From positions 1-64,000 of the forward strand of contig CAMFND010000018.1 of the NCBI GenBank assembly GCA_945965395.1: a stretch of 64,000 nt of DNA, written 5' to 3'. The notes below the pieces were generated by a model that saw only the letters and a program-made list of their open reading frames with translations, did no database searches and had not been told where the DNA came from. The DNA comes from an uncultured Bacteroides sp. GTDB taxonomy: Bacteria > Bacteroidota > Bacteroidia > Bacteroidales > Bacteroidaceae. Within the stretch, counting starts at the first letter, position 1, and each line of letters opens with the position of its first letter. The translations under genes and the position numbers were made by a program. Of this stretch, positions 29,931-39,339 are shown piece after piece.

Positions 29931-31780
29931 TGGAAAGAAACTACGATCTTGAAAAGCGAAAATATGTAATTGGTGGTGCAGTCATTGTGATTGTGCTGAT
30001 TTTTCTTATACGTTTACTTTCACTGCAAATCATGAGTGAAGACTACAAGAAAAATGCCGACAGCAACGCTTTTCTCAAAAAAATACAATATCCAAGCCGA
30101 GGAGTCATATACGACCGGAATGATAAACTGCTGGTTTATAATCAGGCTGCTTACGACATTACCGTAATTATGAAAGAAATTACGGAGCTGGATACCATGG
30201 ATTTATGCCAAACACTGAAAATCTCACCGGAGTTTCTGCGAAAAAAATTCCGTGACATGAAAGATCGCCGGCTTAATCCTGGCTACTCCCCCTACACCAA
30301 TCAGGTATTTCTTACCCAGCTGTCGGCCGAAGATTGTGGTGTGTTCCAGGAAAAACTGTTTAAGTTTCCAGGATTCTATATCCAGCGACGTACCATCCGA
30401 CAATATACCTACAATGCCGGAGCTCACATCCTGGGAGATATTGCCGAAGTTTCCAAATCCGATATGGAAAAGGATGAATACTATATTCCCGGCGACTTTA
30501 TCGGTAAATTAGGTGTAGAGCGTTCTTACGAAAAGCAGTTACGAGGAGAAAAAGGTATTGAAATATTATTACGTGATGCCCGAGGACGAATCCAGGGGAA
30601 CTATATGGACGGAAAATTCGATAAGGCTCCTGTAGCAGGAAAAAACCTGCGACTGAGTCTGGACATCGAACTTCAGGAGCTGGGAGAACGTCTGCTGGAA
30701 GGAAAAATCGGAAGTATTGTAGCCATAGAACCATCCACAGGTGAGGTGCTCTGCTTAGTTTCTTCACCGACTTACGACCCTCGAAAAATGGTCGAAAGAA
30801 ACCGCGGTAAGAACCATCTGATACTGGCACGTGACCCCTGGAAGCCTTTATTGAACCGTGCCATCATGGGTACCTATCCGCCAGGTTCCACTTTCAAGAC
30901 TTCACAGGCACTGACCTTCCTGCAAGAGGGAATCATAACCACCCAGACCAGTTATCCGTGTTTTGGTGGATTCAACTTCCGGGGACTTCATGTTGGCTGC
31001 CACGGTCACCCCTCGCCGCTTTCGCTGATTCCGGCATTAGCAACTTCCTGCAACGGATATTTCTGCTGGGGACTCTATTACATGATTGGTGCCAGAAAGA
31101 AATACGGAACCGTACAAAAAGCCATGAACACCTGGAGAGACTATATGGTATCCATGGGATTCGGTTATCCGTTGGGAATCGACCTTCCCGGAGAGAAAAG
31201 AGGATTTATTCCCAATGCAAGCGTCTACGACAAAGCTTACCGAGGCTCATGGAATGGACTGACCATTATCAGTATTTCCATCGGACAAGGTGAGGTCACA
31301 CTGACTCCATTACAAATAGCCAACTTAGGAGCAACCATCGCCAACAGAGGCTATTTTATCACACCTCATGTGGTGAAAGAGATAGAAGGTGAACAGCTCG
31401 ATACACTTTACACACAAAAAAGATACACTATGGTAGACCGTTCACATTACGAGGAAGTGGTACAAGGCATGCGTTCAGCCGTATTGGGCGGAACCTGTAG
31501 AGGAGCTAACTTACCTGACATCGAGGTATGTGGAAAAACCGGAACGGCCCAGAACCGTGGGAAAGACCACTCAGCCTTTATGGGATTTGCTCCCATGAAA
31601 GATCCCAAGATTGCCATAGCAGTCTATGTGGAAAACGGAGGATTCGGTGCGGTATACGGTGTACCTATCGGACGACTCATGATTGAAAAGTATTTAAAAG
31701 GGAAACTCTCGCCAGAAGACGAAGTCATGGCTACAGAGATTCAAAACAGGAGGATTGATTATGGGATACATGAGAGGTAG
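29930..31780 (+). CDS. mrdA: Penicillin-binding protein 2
   Basis: GTG start with 1-nt overlap to mreD; STFKT, SCN and KTGTAQN transpeptidase motifs. Confidence 0.95.
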   Translation: MERNYDLEKRKYVIGGAVIVIVLIFLIRLLSLQIMSEDYKKNADSNAFLKKIQYPSRGVIYDRNDKLLVYNQAAYDITVIMKEITELDTMDLCQTLKISPEFLRKKFRDMKDRRLNPGYSPYTNQVFLTQLSAEDCGVFQEKLFKFPGFYIQRRTIRQYTYNAGAHILGDIAEVSKSDMEKDEYYIPGDFIGKLGVERSYEKQLRGEKGIEILLRDARGRIQGNYMDGKFDKAPVAGKNLRLSLDIELQELGERLLEGKIGSIVAIEPSTGEVLCLVSSPTYDPRKMVERNRGKNHLILARDPWKPLLNRAIMGTYPPGSTFKTSQALTFLQEGIITTQTSYPCFGGFNFRGLHVGCHGHPSPLSLIPALATSCNGYFCWGLYYMIGARKKYGTVQKAMNTWRDYMVSMGFGYPLGIDLPGEKRGFIPNASVYDKAYRGSWNGLTIISISIGQGEVTLTPLQIANLGATIANRGYFITPHVVKEIEGEQLDTLYTQKRYTMVDRSHYEEVVQGMRSAVLGGTCRGANLPDIEVCGKTGTAQNRGKDHSAFMGFAPMKDPKIAIAVYVENGGFGAVYGVPIGRLMIEKYLKGKLSPEDEVMATEIQNRRIDYGIHER

Positions 31781-33218
31781 TGTATGGAAAAATGTGGACT
31801 GGTGGACCATCGGACTTTACCTTATACTGGTCATCTGCGGATGGTTCAGTGTGTGCGGAGCAAGTTATAATTATGGTGAACCGAATTTCTTTGATATTAC
31901 TACACGCGCCGGTAAACAGCTGATGTGGATAGGCTGTTCATTGGGGCTGGGCTTTGTCATACTTATGCTTGAAGACCGTGTATACGACACCTACGCTTAT
32001 CTGCTTTATAGCATCATGATTTTGCTACTTTTCGGTACCATCTTCAATCCGCATGAAATCAAAGGTTCACGCTCATGGATTGTATTAGGCCCGGTAAGTT
32101 TGCAACCAGCCGAATTCGCCAAATTTGCCACAGCCCTTGCATTAGGAAAATATATAAATGAATATACTTTCCAAATGCAGCGCACCCGCAATCTGATAAC
32201 CGTATTGGGTATCATTCTGCTGCCTATGGCATTGATTATACTCCAGAAAGAAACAGGTTCTGCCCTGGTGTACTTATCCTTTTTTTTAATGCTCTACAGA
32301 GAAGGGATGACCGGAACAGTTCTATTCTCCGGAATCTGTGCCGTGGTATTTTTTATTGTCGGCCTAAAATTCAGTGCAGAAATTATGCCTGATGAAATGA
32401 CATCATGGGGAGAATTCTCCGTATTGACGCTGGTCATTCTGCTTTCTGCCTTTCTGGCGGGAAGATATTGTCAGCGGCAGTCGCCCAAACTTGCAGCCTA
32501 CATTTTCGGTATCGGAGGCGGAGGAACGTTATTAGGAGCTTTGTTTTCCAACTACGTAATTCCGTTAAATGTATGTCATCTCCAGTTAGCCCTTTGTGGA
32601 GGTATTGTACTAACACTGGCTTTCTTCTATCTGCGTGAACGACTGAGAGCTTATTTCTATGTAATTCTGTTCGTAATTGGCTCGGGCATCTTTTTCTTCT
32701 CGACCGACTATGTATTCAATCAGGTACTTGAACCTCACCAGAAGATTCGAATCGAAGTGTTATTGGGAATGAAAGATGACCCTGCAGGAGCCGGATACAA
32801 TGTCAACCAAAGCAAAATTGCCATCGGTTCCGGAGGATTATTCGGAAAAGGCTTTCTCAACGGTACGCAGACCAAATTGAAATACGTTCCGGAACAAGAT
32901 ACCGACTTCATTTTCTGTACCATCGGCGAAGAACAAGGATTTGTCGGCTCAGCTTTAGTCATTTCCTTGTTCATGGGACTTATTCTACGCCTTATCGCAC
33001 TATCCGAGCGACAGGAAAGTCGCTTTGGAAGAGTATACGGCTACTGTGTACTAAGTATATTCTTTTTCCATCTCTTTATCAATATAGGAATGGTACTCGG
33101 ACTAACTCCCGTCATTGGTATCCCCCTTCCCTTCTTCAGCTACGGCGGTTCCTCATTGTGGGGATTTACCATCCTGCTGTTTGTCTTCCTCCGCATTGAC
33201 GCGGCCAGGGAGAAATAA
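31755..33218 (+). CDS. rodA: Rod shape-determining protein RodA (SEDS family)
   Basis: SRSWIVLGPVSLQPAEFAK, FGKGFLNGTQTKLKYVPEQDTDFIFCTIGEE, PLPFFSYGGSSLW. Confidence 0.95.
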   Translation: MIMGYMRGSVWKNVDWWTIGLYLILVICGWFSVCGASYNYGEPNFFDITTRAGKQLMWIGCSLGLGFVILMLEDRVYDTYAYLLYSIMILLLFGTIFNPHEIKGSRSWIVLGPVSLQPAEFAKFATALALGKYINEYTFQMQRTRNLITVLGIILLPMALIILQKETGSALVYLSFFLMLYREGMTGTVLFSGICAVVFFIVGLKFSAEIMPDEMTSWGEFSVLTLVILLSAFLAGRYCQRQSPKLAAYIFGIGGGGTLLGALFSNYVIPLNVCHLQLALCGGIVLTLAFFYLRERLRAYFYVILFVIGSGIFFFSTDYVFNQVLEPHQKIRIEVLLGMKDDPAGAGYNVNQSKIAIGSGGLFGKGFLNGTQTKLKYVPEQDTDFIFCTIGEEQGFVGSALVISLFMGLILRLIALSERQESRFGRVYGYCVLSIFFFHLFINIGMVLGLTPVIGIPLPFFSYGGSSLWGFTILLFVFLRIDAAREK

Positions 33219-33704
33219 CCGGATTCCCACATCGGATATTCCAGGCAATGGATTCTGCCTCATCAGATGAGTGATACGAAAAATGCGGTCTATTGAATCG
33301 GTAGAGAAAATAACCGGTTTATCTGACACATATACATGCTGATACAATCCTCCCATTGCCCCACTCTGCGCCCAGTGTCCTTTTTCATCGGTCAGATAAA
33401 TGTGCAGTGTATCCGTGCGGGGCGGTAATGAATCACCTTCCGACTGCGTCACTGAAAGCCAGATATCCCGATAAGGATATTCTCCGGTATGACGAAGGCC
33501 TATCTCCATCCGGTACTCACCGGAATAAAGTCCTACAGGAAGATGGAAAACCAGAGAGTCAGATTTATCCCAGCCTTTTTCACCAGAAACAGCCTGATAT
33601 ACATGATAACGTGTATCTGTATAACAGGCATTCAGCAGGAACAAGACACATAGTGCCAGTCCTGCCTTTATATAATAGATAAAAGATTCTTTAAGCCTGT
33701 ACAT
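33153..33704 (-). CDS. gldH: Gliding motility lipoprotein GldH
   Basis: Lipoprotein signal (LCVLFLLNACYTD) and GldH-like body. Start set at MYRLKES; the upstream extension in the ORF track overlaps ricT out of frame. Confidence 0.82.
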   Translation of the reverse strand: MYRLKESFIYYIKAGLALCVLFLLNACYTDTRYHVYQAVSGEKGWDKSDSLVFHLPVGLYSGEYRMEIGLRHTGEYPYRDIWLSVTQSEGDSLPPRTDTLHIYLTDEKGHWAQSGAMGGLYQHVYVSDKPVIFSTDSIDRIFRITHLMRQNPLPGISDVGIRLFLPGRVNAEEDKQQDGKSPQ

Positions 33705-35082
33705 CCGTATTCGTATTACGCTCCGGACGTTTGTTTCCCTCATTATTCCGACGGAAATTTCTCCGCCCGTTGCGGTTAGGGCGAGGTTCCTGACCGGCTT
33801 TTGCCTGTGGTGCATTTCCGGCATTTTCAGCCGCTGGAGCCTGAGGAGCTGCCGGAGCCGGATTCCCTTTCGGTCTCTGTGGACGGTTATTTCTTCCCTG
33901 TGGCCCTTTATTCTCTTTAGAAGTATCTGGAGTTTGCCCATTACCAGCTTCTACAGGAGCCGCTGACGCATTACTTTGTGATGCCTGCCCTTTTTGTTTC
34001 TTTTTCCGGTTCTTTCCGCCTTTTGTTTTGTCAAAACGAGTCAAGCTCTCTTGTTCCAACAAGTCTTTTGAACGCTGCGATTCACGTCCGGAGAATTCGT
34101 CATCCAGTTTTTCAGGCTTTTCTCCCCGTTTGTTCATATTCAGCACTTCAAAGGCTCTGCGTGCGGAGATAGTCACTTCATTTGCCAGGAAACTCTTATC
34201 CGTACTATAAGTAATGGTTCCTTTCAGAATATCTGCCTTGAAATAATAATACATGTTATCCAGCGTTTCAAGGGTAATTTCCTTACTCGGCAAGCGTTTC
34301 TGACATTCCACGTAGGCATCTACTTCGTAATTCAGACAGCATTTCAGTTTGGCACACTGTCCGGCCAGTTTCTGCGGATTAAGCGAAATATCCTGAAATC
34401 GGGCCGCACTGGTCGACACTGAAACGAAGTTCGTCATCCACGTAGCACAGCACAACTCGCGTCCACACGGTCCGATTCCTCCGATACGTCCGGCCTCCTG
34501 ACGGGCACCAATCTGTTTCATTTCGATACGTACCCGGAAAGTCTCAGCCAGCACCTTAATCAGCTGACGGAAATCTACACGCTCATCTGCAATGTAATAG
34601 AATATCGCTTTATTACCATCGCCCTGATACTCCACATCACCGATTTTCATCTGAAGCCCCAGACTTTCCGCAATCTTGCGCGAACGAATCATTGTATCGT
34701 GTTCACGCGATTTTGCCTCCTCATATTTTTCCATATCCACAGGCTTCACTTTACGGTAAATACGACGTATTTCTGCATCAGGCTTCAAATTAGCCTTACG
34801 CATTTGCAGGGGAACCAGTCTTCCAGTCAATGTCACCGTACCGATGTCATGTCCCGGAGTGGCTTCTACTGCCACAATATCTCCCTTCTCCAGATGCAGC
34901 CCGTTACTGTTCTTATAATATCCCTTGCGGGTATTCTTAAACTGAACTTCCACCATATCCTGTTCCTCCGTGTTTCCAGGTATATCGGCCAGCCAGTCGT
35001 AAGTATTCAATTTATTATTCTGTCGTCCGCAGCCTCCACAGCAGAGTCGGCCACTTCCGTTTTTAAGCTTGAAATCGTCCAT
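33691..35082 (-). CDS. PSP1 domain protein (RicT/YaaT-like) with disordered N/Q/P/A/R-rich C-terminus
   Basis: GRIGGIGPCGRELCCATWMTNF and QKLAGQCAKLKCCLNYE PSP1 motifs. Confidence 0.88.
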   Translation of the reverse strand: MDDFKLKNGSGRLCCGGCGRQNNKLNTYDWLADIPGNTEEQDMVEVQFKNTRKGYYKNSNGLHLEKGDIVAVEATPGHDIGTVTLTGRLVPLQMRKANLKPDAEIRRIYRKVKPVDMEKYEEAKSREHDTMIRSRKIAESLGLQMKIGDVEYQGDGNKAIFYYIADERVDFRQLIKVLAETFRVRIEMKQIGARQEAGRIGGIGPCGRELCCATWMTNFVSVSTSAARFQDISLNPQKLAGQCAKLKCCLNYEVDAYVECQKRLPSKEITLETLDNMYYYFKADILKGTITYSTDKSFLANEVTISARRAFEVLNMNKRGEKPEKLDDEFSGRESQRSKDLLEQESLTRFDKTKGGKNRKKKQKGQASQSNASAAPVEAGNGQTPDTSKENKGPQGRNNRPQRPKGNPAPAAPQAPAAENAGNAPQAKAGQEPRPNRNGRRNFRRNNEGNKRPERNTNTDVQA

Positions 35083-35088
35083 ATATCG

Positions 35089-36219
35089 TTATTGTTGTTT
35101 CATTTCTACAATCATTCTCAGCGCCATGTCAAAAAAAACCATCTTCGGATTCACATTCTGCTCAATGTGTACCTGTGCCTCCTCCAGCAATTCCATCACG
35201 GAAATAATATTCCGCTCATTGATGTAAGGAGCAAAACGGCTGGCAAACTGTAACTCCTCCGGACTCAAATATACCATATCAGGTTGACGGAAATTGCAGA
35301 TAAAGTTTTCACGCACCATCCGCTGGCAATATTCCAGGAGGTTCTTCTGCCGCTCACGCCCCATTCCTGCCACCTGCTCACTCCACGCTTTCAGACTACG
35401 AATATCACGTTTATAGGCCGTACGCATGAGGTTCACAAAGAGTTCAAAACAAAGCTTGTTTTCCTCTCCCAAATGCACATTTTCCACAGCCCTCAACAAA
35501 CTTCCGGCCGAACGGTGTGCAATGTCACGGGCATCTTCCACAGGGAGCATATAACGCTCCACCAGATAACGCTCAATGTCCGACTCCGGCAAGGGCTTTA
35601 AATTGATGCGCTGCGTACGACTCACAATCGTAGGAAGCAATAAGTCAGGTTCCTCACTCACCAACAGAAAAACAGTCTTTAAAGGAGGTTCTTCCAGCAG
35701 TTTCAGCAGCTTATTCGCACATTCCACATTCATTTTTTCCGGAAGCCAGATGAGCATGACCTTGTATCCTCCCTGACTGGCTTTCAGCGAGAGTTTCCGC
35801 TGAATTTCATCACTCTCACGCACATAAATCTGAGGTTGCTGATTGCCCGCATCAATGACTCGCATCCATTCCTGAAGGTCGGCATACGGATTACGTCCCA
35901 GCATTTCACGCCACTGAGGCAGGAATTCATCACAGACCACGTCCCTTCCGGCCTTTTTACGTACCACCGGAAAAGCAAAATGCATGTCAGGATGAGCCAG
36001 ATGGTCCATCATCTTGCACGAATTACATTGGCCGCACGCATCATTTTCTGCAGGATGATGACAAAGAAGATAACGTGCCACAGCTAAAGCTACGGGTAGC
36101 TTTCCGCTTCCAGCAGGTCCCGTCAGCAACACAGCATGAGGCATCTTCCCATTCTTTGCACTATGAATGAGAAGTTCTTTCACATCTTCTTGTCCGATTA
36201 CATCCTTAAAAAACGACAT
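35089..36219 (-). CDS. holB: DNA polymerase III delta' subunit
   Basis: GPAGSGKL P-loop region, zinc-binding CGQCNSC, NKLLKLLEEPP, SRTQRI. Confidence 0.9.
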   Translation of the reverse strand: MSFFKDVIGQEDVKELLIHSAKNGKMPHAVLLTGPAGSGKLPVALAVARYLLCHHPAENDACGQCNSCKMMDHLAHPDMHFAFPVVRKKAGRDVVCDEFLPQWREMLGRNPYADLQEWMRVIDAGNQQPQIYVRESDEIQRKLSLKASQGGYKVMLIWLPEKMNVECANKLLKLLEEPPLKTVFLLVSEEPDLLLPTIVSRTQRINLKPLPESDIERYLVERYMLPVEDARDIAHRSAGSLLRAVENVHLGEENKLCFELFVNLMRTAYKRDIRSLKAWSEQVAGMGRERQKNLLEYCQRMVRENFICNFRQPDMVYLSPEELQFASRFAPYINERNIISVMELLEEAQVHIEQNVNPKMVFFDMALRMIVEMKQQ

Positions 36220-36322
36220 ATTGTTCCGTAAAAATCAGGTTCTTTTTTGGCTGTTACTACTATATAATCGGACAAAAATAAGAAAAAAATCGTAGTTTCA
36301 GGAGATATTCACCTTTTTATTA

Positions 36323-37612
36323 TTATATAACCGGCGTAAACAAATGCGCAAACCATCCTACAAAACGACGCCATACACTCCGCTTCTTATATTCCTCACG
36401 GGTCATAATCGTACTATTGAGCTTGTCGTTTTGAAATACTTCTCCCAACTCGGCAGTAGTAGGCAAATCCAGAATAAATGCATTGATTTCATAATCATAA
36501 TGCAGACTACGGCTGTTCAAGTTCGTACTGCCTACCGTACAGAATCGCTCGTCCACCATCATGATTTTAGAATGATGAAAGCCTCCATTAAACACGTAGA
36601 TGTGTGCTCCCGCCTTACGCAGCTTATTGGCTATATAAAATCCGGCATCGGGAGTAAAAGAGATGTCCGACTTCCCCGGAATCATGATTTCCACCCGAAC
36701 TCCCCGTTCAGCCGCCCGTTTGATGGCATTTCTTACTTCACGGGTAGGAGTAAAATAAGGATTGATAATCTGCACCTTACGTTCTGCTGCATCCAATGCC
36801 GCAATATAAGCCTCACGCATGATTTCCGGACAAACTTTCGGAATACGCTGCACAATGGCAACCCTTCTTCCGGAACCCTCGCACAACGTATCGTGCATCA
36901 CTTGTCCTTCCTTCAAGTCCTCGTGCGTCTCCTTATTCCATACACCTAAAAAAGCTTTTTCCAGATACTGCACTGCCGGTCCTTCTATACGGATGTGCAT
37001 ATCACGCCAGGGACCGATTTTTGGAAGCCCGTTGATATAATAATCGGCAATATTCATACCTCCCGTATATCCCACCTTTCCGTCAATTACCACAATTTTC
37101 TGATGGTCACGACAAAATACATGATTGATATAAGGGAAACGAATGGGACTGAAACGGGCCATTTCCACTCCTCTTTCCGCCAGCATCTTCAGATGTTCCT
37201 TTCGCAAAGGACGACTGTTTGACAAATTTCCAAAGTCATCAAACAGGGCCTTGATTGTCACTCCTTCTTTGGCTTTCTCCGCCAACAAGGTAAACAATTC
37301 CTTGGCAATAGAATCACTGCGGAAATTAAAGTATTCCAGATGGATATAGTTTTCAGCCTTCTTTATATCCTCAAACAGATGTTCAAACTTGCTGCGACCG
37401 CTCTTCAACAAAGTCATACGATTACAAGCCGTAACAGGAATTTGTTTTTCTTTCAAAAAACGAGCAAACAAGGAATCAGCAGGCAGGTAAACATTGGCTG
37501 TGTCTGCTTCAACCTGACTAACAACCTCTTTCAAGCTTTGTCCTTTGGCCGAAATCACACTGCATATCATTATTACCCACCCAAACAGGTATAACTTTAC
37601 TTTCATCTTCAT
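36323..37612 (-). CDS. Cardiolipin synthase (phospholipase D family)
   Basis: Two HKD motifs: HQKIVVIDGKVGYTGGMNIAD and HSKIMMVDERFCTVGSTNLNSRSL. Confidence 0.92.
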   Translation of the reverse strand: MKMKVKLYLFGWVIMICSVISAKGQSLKEVVSQVEADTANVYLPADSLFARFLKEKQIPVTACNRMTLLKSGRSKFEHLFEDIKKAENYIHLEYFNFRSDSIAKELFTLLAEKAKEGVTIKALFDDFGNLSNSRPLRKEHLKMLAERGVEMARFSPIRFPYINHVFCRDHQKIVVIDGKVGYTGGMNIADYYINGLPKIGPWRDMHIRIEGPAVQYLEKAFLGVWNKETHEDLKEGQVMHDTLCEGSGRRVAIVQRIPKVCPEIMREAYIAALDAAERKVQIINPYFTPTREVRNAIKRAAERGVRVEIMIPGKSDISFTPDAGFYIANKLRKAGAHIYVFNGGFHHSKIMMVDERFCTVGSTNLNSRSLHYDYEINAFILDLPTTAELGEVFQNDKLNSTIMTREEYKKRSVWRRFVGWFAHLFTPVI

Positions 37613-37735
37613 AACGGTTATCGGGCAAAAATATGCAATATTTCAGAAAACACAATGACTTTCGAAAACAGAATTGAAAGAATGACCATCTATTCCATCA
37701 AATAACCTTATTGATAATCTATTTTCTACCTGCAA

Positions 37736-37829
37736 ATTCTCTGTTTCACAGTGCAGGATTTGTATCCCACACTGTGAAATACATATCCCACACTGTGGTT
37801 TTTGTATTTCATAGTGTGAAACAGAGAAT
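37736..37829. repeat. 94-bp palindromic array, copy B: four 21-bp units with 15-bp perfect terminal inverted repeats
   Basis: TTTCACAGTGCAGGATTTGTA / TCCCACACTGTGAAATACATA / TCCCACACTGTGGTTTTTGTA / TTTCATAGTGTGAAACAGAGA. About 12 mismatches to copy A by eye, no gaps, identical terminal repeats. Confidence 0.92.
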
Positions 37830-38053
37830 CCGTCTCGGAATTTAGAATTATGCATCAGGAGAAATACAAGAAAAACAAGGCATCAGAAGAAAAATAAAGC
37901 GATAAAATGTGAATTGAAAAAATGTAACCTACTCTTTGCAAAATTGGGATATGACATCTAAAAATAGTGAAATTTTTCCGTAATTGCCGAAAATCATCTT
38001 TTTTCATCCTATATTTACCAGTGTAAAGATTCGTTTTTCACTGATAACTTTCC

Positions 38054-38062
38054 TATCTTTGC
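38054..38062 (+). promoter_or_regulatory. -7 box (TATCTTTGC) upstream of mdh
   Basis: TAnnTTTG match 62 bp upstream of the mdh ATG. Confidence 0.55.
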
Positions 38063-38123
38063 ATTGAAGAAAAAACAAAGACTGACTATACACTTTTATA
38101 CATAACTTAAATACATAAGAATT

Positions 38124-39125
38124 ATGGAATTTGTAACAAACGAAAAACTTACCATTGTTGGTGCTGCCGGTATGATCGGTTCTAACATGGCTCAGACTGC
38201 TATCATGATGGGCTTAACTCCTAACATCTGCTTGTACGACCCGTACGCTCCAGGTTTGGAAGGTGTTGCTGAAGAATTGTTCCACTGCGGTTTCGAAGGT
38301 GTGAACATCACTTTCACTTCAGATATCAAAGAAGCGCTGACTGGTGCTAAATATATCGTAAACTCAGGTGGTGCTGCTCGTAAAGCTGGTATGACTCGTG
38401 AAGACCTGTTGAAAGGTAACGCAGCTATCGCAGAAGAATTCGGTAAGAACGTAAAACAGTACTGTCCGGATGTAAAACACATCGTAGTTATCTTCAACCC
38501 TGCTGACATCACAGGTTTGATCACATTGTTGTACTCTGGTTTGAAACCGGGTCAGGTAACTACTTTGGCTGCTCTTGACTCTACTCGTCTGCGTAGCGAA
38601 TTGGCTAAACACTTCGGTATCTCTATGGACGCTGTTGAAAACTGCCGTACTTACGGTGGTCACGGCGAACAGATGGCTGTATTTGCTTCTACTGCTAAAG
38701 TAAACGGTAAAGCTTTGACAGACATCATCGGTACTGATGCCTTGACAAAAGAACAGTGGGCTGAAATCCAGCAGAAAGTAACTAAGGGTGGTGCTAACAT
38801 CATCAACTTGCGTGGCCGTTCTTCATTCCAGAGCCCGTCATACGTTTCTATCGAAATGATTGGTGCTGCTATGGGCGGTAAAGCATTCCGCTGGCCGGCT
38901 GGTACTTACGTTTCTAACGAAAAGTACGACCACATCATGATGGCTTGGGAAACTTCTATCACAGCTGACGGTTGCCACTGCGCTGCGTTGAACGGTACTG
39001 CAGAAGAACAAGCTGCTTTGGATAAGAGCTACGAACACTTGTGCGCACTGCGTGACGAAGTAATCGCTATGGGCGTTCTTCCTCCAGTAGCTGAATGGAA
39101 CAAGCTGAACCCGAACATTAAATAA
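38124..39125 (+). CDS. mdh: Malate dehydrogenase
   Basis: Rossmann VGAAGMIGSNMA, FNPADITGLI, LDSTRLRSELA, YGGHGEQM active-site region. Confidence 0.85.
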   Translation: MEFVTNEKLTIVGAAGMIGSNMAQTAIMMGLTPNICLYDPYAPGLEGVAEELFHCGFEGVNITFTSDIKEALTGAKYIVNSGGAARKAGMTREDLLKGNAAIAEEFGKNVKQYCPDVKHIVVIFNPADITGLITLLYSGLKPGQVTTLAALDSTRLRSELAKHFGISMDAVENCRTYGGHGEQMAVFASTAKVNGKALTDIIGTDALTKEQWAEIQQKVTKGGANIINLRGRSSFQSPSYVSIEMIGAAMGGKAFRWPAGTYVSNEKYDHIMMAWETSITADGCHCAALNGTAEEQAALDKSYEHLCALRDEVIAMGVLPPVAEWNKLNPNIK

Positions 39126-39148
39126 TCGGATTTTCCATTAATATAAAA

Positions 39149-39178
39149 GGAGACTGAATCATCGGTCTCCTTTTTTTA
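39149..39178 (+). terminator. Terminator of mdh
   Basis: AAAGGAGACTGA...TCGGTCTCCTTTTTTT. Confidence 0.8.
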
Positions 39179-39339
39179 TGCCCTTCCCCAATATCGTTGT
39201 ACATCATATAAAATTATAAACATCTCATTTTTAAGTATTTATATTTCACCAATGTACATCTAAAAACTTTCAGTCTCTCTCTCAAAAGCACTACCTTTGC
39301 CGCTCTCTTTACCATGTATTCCTAAAACTACGGGCAGCA

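Noticed and set aside
36344-36949. 201-aa + strand ORF
   Set aside because: Antisense to cardiolipin synthase, no domain signature.
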